From NCBI GenBank assembly GCA_948567375.1, contig OX419760.1, positions 48,112,001-48,176,000 of the forward strand: a stretch of DNA of 64,000 nucleotides, read 5' to 3'. This document shows, piece by piece, positions 11,744 to 24,790 of the stretch; position 1 is the stretch's first letter, and each line of letters starts with the position of its first letter. This DNA comes from Lunularia cruciata (lineage: Eukaryota > Streptophyta > Marchantiopsida > Lunulariales > Lunulariaceae). Under the pieces are notes generated by a model that was not told the origin of the DNA, did no database searches, and saw nothing but the letters and a program-made list of their open reading frames with translations. Both the position numbers and the translations under genes were made by a program.

Positions 11744-12990
11744 AGATGAGCTTCAAACAACACTAACAAAATTGTTAAAGAAGGATTTCATATGATATAA
11801 TACATCGCCTTAAGGAGCATTGGTACTATTTGTTTTAAAGAAGGATAGAGGACTTTGTTTCTGTATTGATTATTATAGCCTCAATAAAAAAAATAGTGAA
11901 GAATACATATCATTTGTCTCAAATTGATGACTTGCTAGATCAATTAAGTGGAGCACAATTAATCTCCAAGTTGGATTTCCAAAGAGGTTAGTGGTAGATT
12001 TCCACTGATAAAGAGGATATTCAAAAATTTATGGGCATTTTGAATAGAGATTTTTACCTTTTGGGCTCATTAATGGTCTAGCAATCTTCATGGATCAAAT
12101 ACATAGGGTATTAAAGCTCTAACAATCTTCATGGATCAAATACAATAGGTGTTGGATGGGCCATTGGATTGATACGTGGTGGTGTTCTTAGATGATATTC
12201 AAATTTATAGCAAGATAGAGGTAGAACACACAAATCACATATGAGAAGTCCTAAGATGACTACATCAAGGGAAGTTTTACTACAAAAAGTCAAAGTATGC
12301 CTTTTGGTAAAAGGAAGGTATCTTCTTGGGTCATAAGATCTTATCAAAGGGGATCAAGATAGAAGAAGAGAAAATCAAGGCCATTATTGATTGGCCTACT
12401 ACAAAAGATACCATAGAAGTGCAAATATTTAATGGATTTGTAAGTTTTTATCAATGATTCATCCACTATTATGCTCATGTGGTCCCACCATTGTTCAACC
12501 TCTTAAGGAAAACCTCAAGCTTTCAATGGACCACCAAACACAAAGAAGCATTCCAGAAGTTCAAACATATGGTGTCTTCAAGATCTATTCTTCAACCATA
12601 TGATACTCAACTACCTTGTGTGGTTGATTTTGATGCTTCTAACTTTGCCATTGGAGTTGTATTATAGCAAGAATTTCCAAATGAATTATATCTTATTGCC
12701 TTTGTGTCTTGTCAACTAAACAATGTAGAAAGGAATTACTCTGCTTGAGATGAAGAACAACTAGCACTAGTATATGCCACCAAGGTATAGATGCATTATC
12801 TCTTAGGGAAACAAGTGATCATGCAAAATGATTACAAATTGTTGTTGTAGACATTACATTTGGAGCACATGAAGAGTCAATATCATTGATAATAGAAACA
12901 ACTATAATTGTTTTATCTCAAACTTGAATATAAACCTAATAGATTCCATGTCATCCATGATGCCCTATCATGATGACCTGATTTGAAGTC
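11744..12990 (+). pseudogene. Chromovirus A RT and RNase H (continuation)
   Basis: It resumes the RT interrupted at 4,046. '[20 protein letters not shown]' near 11,920 and the catalytic 'VVFLDD' (12179-12196), with both Asp codons intact, mark the polymerase. 'FDASNFAIGVVL' near 12,630-12,665 marks RNase H. Stops and frameshifts are frequent. The order and text match A' 37,490-38,810 throughout. Confidence 0.88.
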
Positions 12991-12999
12991 TCTTCCTCT

Positions 13000-13860
13000 C
13001 ATCACAATGGCAATTAAGACACTGCCAATCAATTCAAAAGTCCAAATCAAGTTTAGGATAACTTTACAACAAGACTCCTTCTTTCAAAGGGTACAAGGAA
13101 TAGCACACAACATCTTATAGCACACGACAAGGAATACACAGCTTCTCCTTCAAGGAAGGCTTTTTATTTTGTGAGAATCGGATCTATGTTCCAGCCAAGG
13201 GTGATTTATGACTTGTGGGCCTTCAAGAAGCCCATGACTTACCAATTGTTGCTCATATGGATGTGGACAAGACCTTGAGAACTCTACAACACCAATGATA
13301 GTGTCACAACATAGCACAAGATGTTTGAGAGTTTGTCCAATCTTGGGAGAGTTACCAATACAACAAGGCTAGCAACCAAAAACCAAGTGGACTCCTTCAA
13401 CCACTTCCTACTCCATCTGCTCAACTAAAACATATGAGATTAGATCTCATCACATCCTTGCCCAAGACAAAGCAAGGGCATACAATTATCATGGTGTTTA
13501 TCAATAAGCTTAGTAAGCAAATTCATTTGGCACTAACCTTTGATACAATGCATGATATAATATTGGGTCAAATCTACTTTGATAATGTCTTCAAGCATCA
13601 CAAGATGCCTTGTGTACTCACCTTTGACCGTCATCCTTGATTCACTAGAAAATTTTGGCAAGCACTCTTCTAGATACTTGGTACCAAGCTTACTTTGTCC
13701 ACGGCCTACCATCCTCAAACTAATAGACAAACCAAATATGAAAATTGCACCTTTGGAAGATATACTTTGTGTCTTTGTTGTTAATATTCATCATACCAAC
13801 TAGGATGAATGTCTTGCAATTGCTGAGTTTGCCTATAAGAATTCCAGACAAGCAAGCACC
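13000..13860 (+). pseudogene. Chromovirus A integrase
   Basis: 'RLDLITSLPKTKQGH' near 13,440 carries the first catalytic Asp and 'TFDRHP' near 13,625 the second. At the third position the usual 'QTDGQTE' reads 'QTNRQTK', so the Glu is lost. The frame changes near 13,640. The A' copy at 39,263-39,600 keeps all three. Confidence 0.88.
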
Positions 13861-14520
13861 AGATTCTCTCTCTTTGTCCTTAATTTTGACCCAAGACCCA
13901 CTTGTTTCAGATTCCTTCCTTGCTCGTCCTCCATCTCATATTGCTCAGACTTCCACCTTCTTGACCACAATATCCCAATCCCTACAACAAGCCAAACTCA
14001 TCTCCTTGTTGCTTAAAATTATCAAAAACAATATGCAGACCAAAATCATTGTGATCTTACCTTTCAACTCAATGATAAGGTCATGCTTTCCTTTAGTAAC
14101 CTACCCTTCCCACTTCATGCCCAATTTTTTTAAACTTGCTCCTAATTGGATAGGCCTAATTGATATCACCAAAACAATTCCTCCTATTGCTTATTGCTTT
14201 GCCTTTCTTTATCATATGTGAATCCACCTTATCTTTCATGTTTCCAAGTCAAAACCTTTTGTTTCTATCTATCTTCCTTTTCCTCTTGTGCCCAACCTCC
14301 TCCTCCTCCCATCCATATCAACAACTATAAGGAGTATGAAGTTGATCATATCTTTTCATGTCGCCATGTTAAACATGGGCGCCAATGACATATTGAGTAC
14401 AAAGACCCTTGGAAAAGGTATCTTCTTTATGATGCCACTTAAGAGCCTCTTTCTCATCTCTATAATGCACAAAAAACCATCTAGGATTTTGAAGCTTCCA
14501 TGGTGATGAGGACGTCACCA
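13861..14520 (+). pseudogene. Chromovirus A integrase C-terminus and chromodomain
   Basis: 'NYKEYEVDHIFSCRHV' followed by 'EYKDPWKRYLLYDAT' is a decayed chromodomain (compare 'KGYPLHDATWEP' in A'). It lies just before the polypurine tract. In chromoviruses this domain directs integration by binding modified histone H3, which is family knowledge and cannot be seen here. Confidence 0.8.
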
Positions 14521-14524
14521 ACTA

Positions 14525-14538
14525 GTGGTGGGAGAATA
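14525..14538 (+). promoter_or_regulatory. Polypurine tract of A
   Basis: The purine run GTGGTGGGAGAATA directly precedes the 3' LTR. A' has GGGGTGGGGGAATA in the same place. Confidence 0.75.
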
Positions 14539-15044
14539 TGTAACAATATGCAGTTTACCGACAAGTTAGTTGAGATTAACAAAGCAGCAAATAGGCCAAA
14601 TTAGCCAAGAATTATAAGAATATTCTAGAAGCATCTAGGAAAATACTTGGTACCTTCCAAGTATTAGGTAATGTGCATGCCAAGTGATGACTTCTAAGAG
14701 GAAGCTTCTTGGGAAGCTTCTTAGCTAGTTTAGCTTACATGCCAAGTAGGTGGCTTCTAGAAGGAAGTTTCTTAGGGAAGCTTCTCAACTTGCTTAGCTT
14801 GCATGCCAAGTAGATGCTTCTAGAAAGAAGCTTCTTGAGAAACTTATTGGTTAGCTTGGCTTGCACTCTAAGAAAGTGATACTTGAAAGCTTCTTGGGAA
14901 GCTTCTTAAGACCTTGTATGTTTGTTTATGAATACCAAAGCCCAAGCTCATGCTAGGTATTTATAGTTTCCCTTATTCAAGAGTCCCAATATGATCTTTC
15001 ACTCCAATCTTCCATTCTACTATTTCTCTTCTCAATCTTTTGCA
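14539..15044 (+). repeat. 3' LTR of chromovirus A
   Basis: It begins TGTAACAATATGC and ends TTTTGCA. The following CATTC matches the 5' target duplication CATTT. After it the E element continues at 15,050. Confidence 0.92.
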
Positions 15045-15502
15045 CATTCAATATACTCTCATCTACTATTGCTTGTTGAAAGATCTACATATTTTCTCAA
15101 ACTCTTCCTTCTTTAATCTTGATATCACATTTGAGAACCTTTGATAGGAATATCATGAAATTTTTTGGTAAAATCATTGCACCAAGAACTTTTTAGTGTG
15201 TGATAAGGGATTTGGTACATAGAGAAATATCTTTATTGATCCTATTTAGAGAGAAAAATTGGGGAGAAAGCCTGTTATGTATAGAGGAGATGGCACTCAT
15301 AGCATTTTGGGTAGTTGGGTAATCTCTTAACACTTTTGCTTTCCTTTTATTTTATGTTTGTTGATAGACTAATTTGGATCTATATGATCCAAGTGGAGGA
15401 CGGATCTTTTCTCCCTTTACTATTGTGGCAGTATGAGATGATCTTCTATCCTTTTCCTTTTGATTGGACCAAGGTGTGCAATCTTACTTGATAGGTTCAT
15501 GG
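15045..15502 (+). mobile_element. E element copy 1, middle segment
   Basis: It is collinear with 34,070-34,510 of E copy 2, including 'AGGGATTTGGTACATAGA' (15,207-15,224) and the 'TAGAGGAGATGGCAC' block. It lies between the 3' LTR of A and the left LTR of B, which shows that both chromoviruses inserted into the same older element. Confidence 0.85.
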
Positions 15503-15912
15503 TGTAAGACCAATGAGAGAAATAAAATAATTGAAAGTCATATTGGGATTCTCAAATGAGCAAAACTTTGAATGCCTAGCATGAGCTTGGGCTTTGGTAT
15601 TTATATGGAAACAATACAAGAATCCCAAAAAACTTCCAAAGAAGCTTCTTTCTAGAAGCAACCTTCTTCAAGTGCAAGCCAAACTAATAGTTTACTTGGC
15701 ATACCAGCTAAGATATCCATTAACTTGGCATTCAAGTTATTAAATCCATGCAAAGTTCCTAGGAGCTTCTCACTAAGAAGCTTCTTAAATGCTTCTAAAA
15801 TATTCTTAAAATTCCTAGATTATGCTAGTTCCACATTCTTTTAGCTATATTTAGCTTATTTTGCTAACTTATTAGCCATTACTAACTTGTCTACTCACTC
15901 CATATTATTACA
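15503..15912 (-). repeat. Left LTR of B (3' LTR in element sense)
   Basis: It begins TGTAAGACCAATGAG and ends CATATTATTACA, the reverse complement of the A-type LTR. A purine tract (minus strand, about 15,914-15,930) adjoins it on the inner side. Confidence 0.9.
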
Positions 15913-18900
15913 TAGTCTCCCACAAGCTAGTTAGTGATTTTGTAGTTGCCATGGTGTTTTCAAACTCTTGGTTGGCCTTTTGAGCATTTGGAAAGAGGTT
16001 CCCAAGTAACATTATGAAAGGGATATCCTTTCCAAAGGAACTCATACCTGATTTTTTTCATTTTTTTGATCCATACTTGATGGACATGTTGGAGTTCCTT
16101 TGTGCAAGAATACAGTCAACTTTGTATCTTTCATTATTGCTAATATGGAGTGGAGGAAGAGGTACGAGTAGGAAAGGAAGACAGGTTAGAAAAAAAAGGT
16201 TTTGACACATGGAGAATAAGATGGATTCTCATGTGACTTGGAAATACAAGTTTGTAAGAATTAGGAGAAATGATATGAATAATATCAAATGGACCTATCC
16301 AATTGACAACAAGTTTGCAAACTTGGGTATTAAGAAAGAGAGGGAGGTTATTGGAAGAAACATGATTTTATTGCATTTTTGAAATTTAAGATCACTACAA
16401 TGTTTATCAACATATTGCTTTTGCTAATTTTGAGTAATAAGAAGATAAGACTTGGCTTAGTAGATAACAAGTTTGAAGGTCAAAGAAGGTCAAAATTTGA
16501 AGGATGTGAGATGACGGTGGTGCAAGTAGGGAAATCTAGAACAAGTAGATCTTGTTCATAATCAAAGAAGAAGTGAGAAAATCTGATACTTGTATGCTTG
16601 AACTTATTGAAGGTAAACCTTGGTAGCCACAAGATAATCATCCCAAAAGTGTGGTGAATTTTGACAAAAGCACAAAGCATGCCTGCCAAAGTGCAATTTG
16701 CACATCAATTTGAAGATGCTAGGTTGTATACAAAGTAACCGTGGTACCAAGTAGCTTGAAGAATGTTTACTAAAATTTACTAGTGAATTGAAGATATATC
16801 AAAGATGAGAACCCTTAGCATCCCATGGTACTTGAAGACAATTTCAAAATAAATCTTGGCCAACATTGGAGCATCCATGGTATTCATAGTGGGTGCCAAG
16901 TGAGTTTGCTTGTTAAGTTTATTAACAAACACCATTATTTTTATAAGGCCTTGATCTATCTTGGGTGAGGATGTGATAAGGTTTAGACTAACATGTTCCC
17001 ATTAGGCAGATGGAATAAGGAGTGGTTGAAGTAATCCACTTAGTTTTTGGTTGCTAGTTTTGTTACATTGATCACTCTCACAAGATCAACAAACTCTCAA
17101 ACCTCTCATGCTATGTTCGGCCACCACCATTGATGTTGTAGGGTACTCAAAGGCTTGTCCATACCCATATGACCAATGATTGGTAGATCATGGGCTTTTT
17201 GAAGCCACATAAGTTGTAAATCACCCATAGTTGGAACATAGATCAGATCCACACAAATAGAAAGTCCTCCCTGAATGAAAAATACTCTTTGTTATTTGCT
17301 ACAAGATGACTTTGCACCAATTGGAAGAAAGTGTCTTATTGTAAAGTAGTCTTAAGACTTATTTACAACAAGATCACTTCTTCCATGGTTGTTGTTATTG
17401 TTATGAGAGATTCACAAAGAGTCTTCAAATCAAGTCATTTTGATAAGGCATCAAGAATGATATAAACATTTCCTAGTTTATACTCAAGCTTGAAATAAAA
17501 AATTGCTCCTCCCATCAATGATGGAAACTCTTTATGTGCTCCAAATTTAAGGTCTACAACAAGGGTATGTGATTGATCCAAATTATTACTTGTTTTCCAA
17601 GAAAAATGTCTCCACACTTTTGTTGTGTACACCATTGCCAATTGTTTTTTTTATCTTAAGTGGAATAATTCATTTCTATTGCATTATTTTTATATATACA
17701 AAGGCTTTGTGATTCAATCCATATGAGAATTCTTGTTACAACATAGTTCTAATTGCAAAGTTAGAAGCATCAAATTCAACCAGTCAAAGGTAATTGAGTA
17801 TCAAATAGTTGGGAGATGGGTTGTGAAGACCCCATATCCTTAAGCTCCTTGAATGCCTCTTCTTTCTTGGTAGTCCACTCAAAGGTTTTTGTGTTTGTAT
17901 CCAAGAAGTTAGTTCATGGTGCAACTACATGAACATAATAGTAGATAAATTGTTGATAGAAACTTACCAATCCATTACATCCCTATAATTTCATAGTATC
18001 TTTAGGAGTAGGCCAATCAATAATAGCTTTGATTTCTCCTCTTCCATCTTGATCCTTTTAGTTGAGATCTTGTGGTCCAAGGAAGTGACTTCCTCTACCA
18101 AAAAGCTCACTTGACTTCTTGTAGTAGAATTTCTATTATTGTAGTTGTCTTAGTACTTCTCAAATGTGGTTCTTGTGTTCTACCTTTGTCTTACTATAAG
18201 TTAGATTTTCATCCAAGAACACTATCATGTATCAATCTAATAGTCCTCCTAACATCTAATGCATTTGATCTATAAAAATTGCTAGAGCATTAGTGAGCCT
18301 AAAGGATAAAAATCTTTATTAAAAATATCTATACTTTGTATGAAAGGTAGTCTTTTGCACATCTTCCCTAGCAATTAGAATCTGCCAATAGTTGCTTTGA
18401 AGATCTAAATTTGAGAAGTATTGTGCTCCATTCAATTGATGCAATAAATCATCAATTCAAGGCAAGTGATATGCAGTCTTCACAATTTGTTTATTAAGAA
18501 CATGATAATCAATACAAAAGTGAAATCCTCCATCCTTCTTTGGTACAAATAGAATTGGTGCTCCTCAAGAGGATATCTTATGATGTATGAAATCTTTCTC
18601 TTATAACTTGGTCAATGTTGTTAAAGTCTATTTAACTTCTTGTGTGAGAGCCAAAGGATTGGTTTGCTTGTTAGAGTACTACCTATCAATAACTCAATCT
18701 TGAAAGGTATACCTTAATTAGAGGGTAACCCTTTCAAAAAATTATCTAGAAATACATTTCCAAACTCTTCAACTATTTGATCAACCACCTTTTTGAGGTT
18801 CTATATCCTCATTGGATTCTCCTTGCATTATAGGTTTGATCCACATGGTAAAGATAAGAATATCTTGTCCAATGCTTATTGTATAGCCATTACACTAACA

Positions 18901-19110
18901 AAATTCTCATGTTGGGATTGATTACTTTTAAGTGTCTTCCTTAGAAGTGCAAAACAACCTAATCAATAATCTTTACCTTGGTGTTGTAGTTTAATTTTTC
19001 ACTGTGTCCAATCAAATTGAACATTATGATGTTCAAGCCACAAAAGGTCTAAAATGATATCATAATGTAGAGGATTTACTAAAAATCTCATATTCTTTAA
19101 ATACTCCTTC
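15913..19110 (-). pseudogene. B pol: RT, RNase H, integrase, chromodomain
   Basis: Read on the minus strand, the domain order matches A'. The RT catalytic box lies at 18208-18219 and reads FLDE instead of FLDD. RNase H is around 17,760-17,430 and integrase around 17,300-16,700, and a chromodomain remnant ('KGYPFHNVTWEP') lies near 16,000-16,040. No frame stays open for more than about 70 codons. Confidence 0.8.
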
Positions 19111-20527
19111 CCAGTCTTCAATATAATTTGGATGTGGTAAACAATGCATAACTCCTCTTACCATCCGCTATCATCAATTTTTTATCTAATACCAACTTGA
19201 TCAAATTATCTAATTGCTTTGCTAATTGCATGGACATACAATTCTCAAAACTCCCACAATCAACCAAAATCCTATAACTATGATTAGATATCATACATTG
19301 AAAATGTATTAAACTTGCATGGGTCAAGCGTTCAATCCTATTAGAACAAATAAATTCTTAATAAGTGGCACAATATCTCCTATTGAGATTCTTTATTTCC
19401 CTAATCCTCATGCTCCAAGAACTCTATTTGGGAAAAAGGTTAAGGTCATCCATTCTTATTTGAATATTTAGCAATACAATGTCCAATTTGGTGACAATAG
19501 AAGCAATCATCATTTTTGTTGCAATCATTCTTGAGCTACCATACCTAGTGCTCTATTAGATGGCATCAATTTCCATTGGTGATGGCTCATCTACCCATGC
19601 TTGGTGTGTTTGTAGGTGCTAAGGAGGTCTAAGTCAAGACCAAGTGGTGGTATTCAAGAAGTCAAAGCACTCAACCATTTGCATAGCTTCTTTTAGATGT
19701 TTGGGTTCACATATAGTTACTTTCAATTTGGTGCATGATTTCAAACCTCTCAAAATAGATCTAAGACTTTACCTTCATCTATATCTACAATGAATATCAT
19801 AGTGTTTTGGAATTGGGAAATATTACCCCTCATAGAACCAATCTGACTTAGTTCTATCTGTCAATCTTGTATAGAATCTCTTAATGATTGCACTCTTGAA
19901 GTCTTCCCATGTAAAAATTGAGGTAACAAATTGCCATTGAGTCAGTTCAACCTGGAATTACCACCATAGTTTTTTGCTACATCTAATTGACTTAAAGCTT
20001 AGAAAATTCATCTTTGATCATCTAAATGATTTGTAGCTACAAAGTACCACTCACAATCAAAGACAAAGTTCTCCATAATACCTAATGTATTATTCTTGCC
20101 TTCAAATGGCTTAGACTTAGGAAATTACACTTGATCTTCTTCTTCTTGGAAAGTTCCTCTCTCTATTTGTTGCTATCATTGACTATCACAAACTCTCTCA
20201 TCCAACAATCAAGTAAGATGCTTGATCTATTGCTACATAACAATGATAAATTTGTATGCTACCATCATGATTAATATTCTACTAAAGTACCCTCTTTTAA
20301 CTACCTTAATTAACATATAGATGCAACATGTCGAATGCACTTTGTAAATTACAACTTGAAGGATCAACGGTTCATTACGACAAGGTGATCATGCTCAAAA
20401 ATTTCTAACCAAAGCATGAAATGATAAATTGGATGAATGATGCTTTGGTAGTATGTGGATATAGAAATCTTAATGGTTTGTGGGAAGTGGATTTGGTGGT
20501 CCAATAGATTCTATCCATCAGATTCTT
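19111..20527 (-). pseudogene. B gag and protease
   Basis: The translation of 19118-19327 ('YRILVDCGSFENCMSMQLAK') is the protease active-site strand, with DCGS in place of DSGS. Gag lies upstream on the minus strand (about 19,430-20,500). The region is collinear with A' gag/protease. Stops are frequent. Confidence 0.78.
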
Positions 20528-20539
20528 GCTCTAATACCA
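20528..20539 (-). promoter_or_regulatory. Primer-binding site of B
   Basis: On the minus strand this reads TGGTATTAGAGC, the same initiator-Met-type site as in A, one base inside the 5' LTR. Confidence 0.85.
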
Positions 20540-20540
20540 A

Positions 20541-20674
20541 TGTAAAAGACCAAGGAGAGAAATGAAAGAATGTAATATCATATTGGAACTCTCAAATAAT
20601 GGAAACTCCAGATGTCTAGCATGAGCTTGGGTTTGGTATTCATATGGAAATAATACAAGACTTTTGAGAAACCT
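20541..20674 (-). repeat. Right LTR of B, first part (5' LTR in element sense)
   Basis: It begins TGTAAAAGACCAAGG. It breaks off at 20674, where element C starts, and continues at 30019-30293. The joined length equals the left LTR. Confidence 0.9.
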
Positions 20675-21119
20675 TGTCATGCCATTTGTAGTGTTGCATC
20701 TCGATTGCTCGGACATTGGAGTTCCAATGATAGTAGTTAGAGGCATTTTGGCAATTACTCATAGACTACTTTCTGATGGTCAGATTTTGTGTTTAGTGTA
20801 CTGACTTCATGGTGGGCCCACCTTTACTTGCACTGTCCGCACCATCAGTTGTGCCATCAGCAAGACCGTTGGGATGAGACTTGGGTCAAAATCAGGAGTA
20901 TACACTAGAAGTGTAGCTCTTGAGGGCTCACTTCTCTGATGTTGAGCCTTCGAGTTCCTGGCTAGAGTTCATAGAAAGCCGGCAAGTGTCACCTGGATTC
21001 TCTTAGCTAGATTGGGTGTGGCTTGACTGTAAGCAATGCCCTATTGTTAGCAAGTTGTTGAGGATCAAATAAAGTATTGATCTAAGTTCTGTTGATTCAA
21101 GTTGTAAACAATGTGATTA
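20675..21119 (+). repeat. Terminal repeat part A1 of element C
   Basis: 445 bp from TGTCATGCC to GTGATTA. It aligns with A2 (29466-29912) and with the first part of the solo LTR at 56,094. The ~106 bp B part that follows in those two copies is missing here, and the sequence changes directly to 'CATCAAAGAAGTG'. Confidence 0.9.
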
Positions 21120-22133
21120 CATCAAAGAAGTGAGTCAAGGGGAAATTAGGTGCAGGAACTACAAGTGTTAGTGGTATCTCCAAGCTTGGTGGATCATGGT
21201 GTCTTGATCAAGTAGTTCAGATTTCCCTAAGAGAGAGTGTGTACAAAAGTGTTGGCAAAATTTGGAGACAAGGAGAAGCAATTTTCAAGCGATAGTTGTG
21301 ATTTTGAGCTTAGGACCAATTTGTTGCAAGTTGAGCTCAAAAACTTAAATTGAAGTTGGGAGAACATCCTCACAAATTAGAGACTGGACAAAACCCATTT
21401 TTTCCAATTTGGCTTGAGTGAAGAGTTAGTAAAGGATTTGGCGGTCAACTATTTTTAGGGATTTACATTAGAGTTTATGTCAAATTTTGGAGAGAAGAAC
21501 TTTGATCCGATCCTTGGTGATCCTCGTAGCTCAGGAAGTAGATAGGTACTCCAATTATGTCAAATGCCAAATGGTGGCAAAGTCAGCATTGTGTTGATTT
21601 ATGAAATGGAAGGTTTTTGTTTAGGATTCTTGTGATTGGATCCCCTCCATTCTCTACTTCCTATTTGTGCACCATGTTTGTGTGAGGTGCCCTAAATTTT
21701 GAGCGTTGGTGCTTTGGTGTGCTCTCGGTAGTGAGGCTCGAGTGATGACTAGTCAGACTATCTTTGTTTCTCTCCGGTGAGGCAGGAAGTAATGACCTAT
21801 AGACCGTGAGAATGCGTGTTATGATGGCAGGTTATAGGTTGCCCTTGCCCCTAGTGTAGTTGTCTTAGTTAGAGTTACATTAGTGTGTAGTGTTCTGTTA
21901 GTTTTGGCACTTGGTGGTGCTTGATTGGTATTAGCACTTGGTTGGTGTTGGCACTTGGTGGTGCTCGGTTGGTGTTGGCACTTGGTGGGGTACTTGCTGT
22001 TGCAATTTGCAGTTGTGGTTGCGTTTACTTTGTCAAGACGTAGTTCTTTGGAGATTCTAGAGGAGATAGCTTTGCAGTATGCAGTGGGTTTACTCGGAGT
22101 GATGCTCAATATCAGCTTGTATCTCAGGTCCCA
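21120..22133 (+). other. 5' leader of element C
   Basis: About 1 kb lies between A1 and the first gag-like frame. I see no conserved coding domain in it. 'TGGTATCTCCAAGC' at about 21,173 weakly resembles an initiator-Met primer site but lies 50 bp inside the repeat boundary. A G/T-rich tandem repeat lies at 21,906-21,991. Confidence 0.6.
21906..21991 (+). repeat. GGCACTTGGTGGTGCT tandem repeat
   Basis: The phrase GGCACTTGGT(G/T)GGTG recurs four times with spacing of about 16-28 bp, in the leader of element C. It produces repetitive spurious peptides on the opposite strand. Confidence 0.75.
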
Positions 22134-23422
22134 ATGAAGGAGGAGATTGACTTTGAGTTGGAGTTTGACATAGGGACTGATTCAGTTGAGAGTGCACTTG
22201 GTGTGTCCACACCATTGTTGTGGGACATGGATGAGATTTATGGGGCCTCCAAAGGCCCTAGGTGTTATTCTGGTACAGTGGGTACCATTGAGTTAGATGA
22301 CTTCATCCAAGAGTTTGATAGTTGATATAATCTACAACAAATGCAGAACCCAAATTTGTTTACACCCTTCATGGCATGGAAGGGGTTGTTTTAGCATTTG
22401 GAGGGTCCGCTGATGGACAACTACCATGAGTTCATGAGAGCTCATTTGGAGGAGATTGAGTTATGGAGACAATATTGGTCTCCAAACTATGTCTCCATCA
22501 CTTCAAGCTCGGTTGCCAGGAGTAGATCGCCTGTACCCACAAGTTCTAGCTCAAGTAGTGTTGGTGGAGCTAGTGGAGGTGCACTAGTTGGAGTTGGTGT
22601 GGTACCAGGGTTTAACCCCATGGTGGAGTTCTTCTAGTGTTTGAGGCAATCTACCAGGGAGTGGGGATTGACAAGCTAAGGAGCTTGTAGGAGTTCCAAC
22701 AGAATGCTAGAGAGAGCATACCCAAGGCATATGGTCGCATGAGGTGGTTGATTAGTTTCTCTCAAGGAGTTACTAAGGCCCAGGCATTCTAGTTTTGGTA
22801 TGGGATACTAGACAAGGAGTTACGACATAGAGTTCATGATGCTACATTATTACAGGCTACTTCACCCACTTTGGCAGTGGTCTTTAGTTTGGCTGAGCAT
22901 ATTGAGCTCAACATGGTGGAGGAGAGAGTGGTGACATCTAGATTTGATAGGGAGACCTCATCCACAGCTGTTACTTCTTCTAGAGTGAAAAAGAGTGCAC
23001 CATGCCTAGTTGGTTTTTGAGGATAGGGTAGACAGCCTAGATCCTATGGAGCGAGTAGAAGGCCTACTGTAGTTAGACCCTTAACTTCATTTTTGGGTCA
23101 ACAACAGCTAGTGAGTGGTGGTGTTTCTTGTTGGACTTGTGGTGGACCTCACTATAGGAGAGAGTGTACTAAGGGCAATGAACTTGATAACTCTGGTGCA
23201 TCACAGCTAGCACAAAGGCAGTGTGAGCATTGCCATAGATTTGGTCACACTAGTGACCGGTGCTTTGACCTACACCCGGAGTTACGGAGTGGTAGGGCTG
23301 CTATCACAAGTAGTAGAGGAGCTCCAATTCATGGAGGACGAGGTGGTAGAGGATCTACACCTAGTAGAGGTGCAGTACCTACCCTTACTTCTGATATAGC
23401 TATGGCTTCTTGGATTGAGTAG
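22134..23422 (+). pseudogene. Element C gag with two zinc knuckles and RGG tail
   Basis: Open pieces at 22134-22325 (acidic N-terminus), 22398-22637 ('MRAHLEEIELWRQYW', then a Ser-rich linker) and 23093-23422 belong to one gag. The last holds two CCHC knuckles, 'CWTCGGPHYRREC' and 'CEHCHRFGHTSDRC', followed by an RGG-type tail ('GGRGGRGSTPSRG'). The capsid between 22,640 and 23,090 is in broken frames. Gag would bind element RNA. Confidence 0.82.
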
Positions 23423-24790
23423 TTTGGAGCATAGATTGGCTAGTACGGCCATTGCTCAGAGGAGATCAAATTTAGGTGTTGAGGCTTCTACCTCATATGC
23501 TGGTGATAGAGATGCTTTGGACTTCATGTGCATCTGCAGCAATAACTAGGAGTGTAATACGTGCTCCAGAGCTTAGAGGAGCATCAATGGAGTTGGACCC
23601 ACAGAGAGGATAGGTTGGGAGACATGTCAAACTTCCCCAGTCTTTCATGCTATTTGAGGCATTGTAGATGACATCCATGGCTCATAGACATCCCAGTGCA
23701 AGTATGGTAGATGGTGATGGAGTGCATGATAGACTACTTGCTAGTCAACCACTTGTTATTATACAAAATGAGTCTAGCATGATGTTGGGGGCAGCTCAAC
23801 TGATTAGACGGTGCCCTTTGTTTTCAGCCAGTGACATGTTTATATTGGGAGTTGACCCAGCCCTAGTGTTTTGGTTGGCTATCACACTTTGTGAGAGTAG
23901 GGATGATGCGGTTCCTACTACTAAAGCAGAGTTGGTTGATAGTGGAGTTGACTTGGTTGAGGAGCATGGGATCTATTCAACGACCAATGGTTATGGCAGG
24001 CAACAACGGCTAGACTAGAGGAGTTGCAAACTAGACCGGCCTTTGAGAGAGCACGATTCACACCTGGTGTTGTCCTATTGGATAACTAGAGAGGGATTTT
24101 CTGTTTGGTGGGGCCTTCATGGAAGGTCTATACACCACAAAGAGTCTTGTTAGACTTTGGTGCGTAGCTCCTTATGTTGGGAAGGTTGTAGTAATTGGTC
24201 TAGAGTTACGAAAGACCAATGTGGAGAAGTGTCCATTTCATATCCAGACATCTCTAGGTGGTGGTTCAACATAGTACATCACACATGGAGAGCTTATTGT
24301 TCAAGTTCAGCCTAGTCATCCAACTGATAGCTCGGTGGTGAGAGCTCAAGCTTTTGCAACAATAGCTAAGTCATATGATGTGCTAGTTGGAGGAGTAGTG
24401 TTGTATCCCATGGGTTTCAATATTGACTATTTGGAGGAGACAACCTCCTATAGAACAGGTTGGAAATCTGGTGAAGGACGAGTATGTTGCCTACCAGTAT
24501 GCTTTAGTAGTGGTAGTCTTGGCTTACTACAGTCCGGGACCATGGCAACATCAATTTGAACTTTCAGTAGTGTAGTTACTTGGCCTAGTGACTTGTTGGA
24601 CGGGAATGCCCATGTAGAGGATTTGGAGTACGAGTGGGATTTTTCCATCCACCTTGGATGTTCCATTATGGAGTTCAGAGGAGGCATTGCAGTAGCATGC
24701 AGTTCAATTGGTGCAATAGGCTTTGAGTAGAGCCTTCATACCATCAAGAGATGAGTGTGAGGATGAGCCTCCAGAGTTGATTACTTTGAC
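23423..24790 (+). pseudogene. Element C protease region
   Basis: 'VLLDFGA' followed by a stop and 'LLMLG' at about 24,144-24,182 is a retropepsin active-site strand in which Ser/Thr of DSGA has become Phe. 'SYDVLVGGVVLYPMG' at 24,371-24,415 is the downstream conserved strand. The preceding 23,668-24,018 frame has a low-complexity linker character and no domain I recognise. Confidence 0.75.

Larger units (their letters stand above)
1637..15044 (+). mobile_element. Ty3/gypsy chromovirus A, interrupted by element D
   Basis: This LTR retrotransposon has an initiator-Met-type primer site, gag, aspartic protease, RT, RNase H, integrase and a C-terminal chromodomain, so it is a chromovirus. It is bounded by LTRs that begin TGTAACAATAT and end in CA, and by near-identical 5 bp target duplications (CATTT at 1632-1636, CATTC at 15045-15049). 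It is about 5.7 kb once D (4047-11743) is removed, the same size as copy A' at 35,064-40,766. Every coding domain carries stops or frameshifts. Its LTRs differ visibly from each other, so the insertion is old. Confidence 0.92.

Noticed and set aside
21819-22109. Minus-strand frame with repeated Asn/Thr/Gln/Pro peptides
   Set aside because: It is the complement of the GGCACTTGGT tandem repeat and a shadow of the element C leader.
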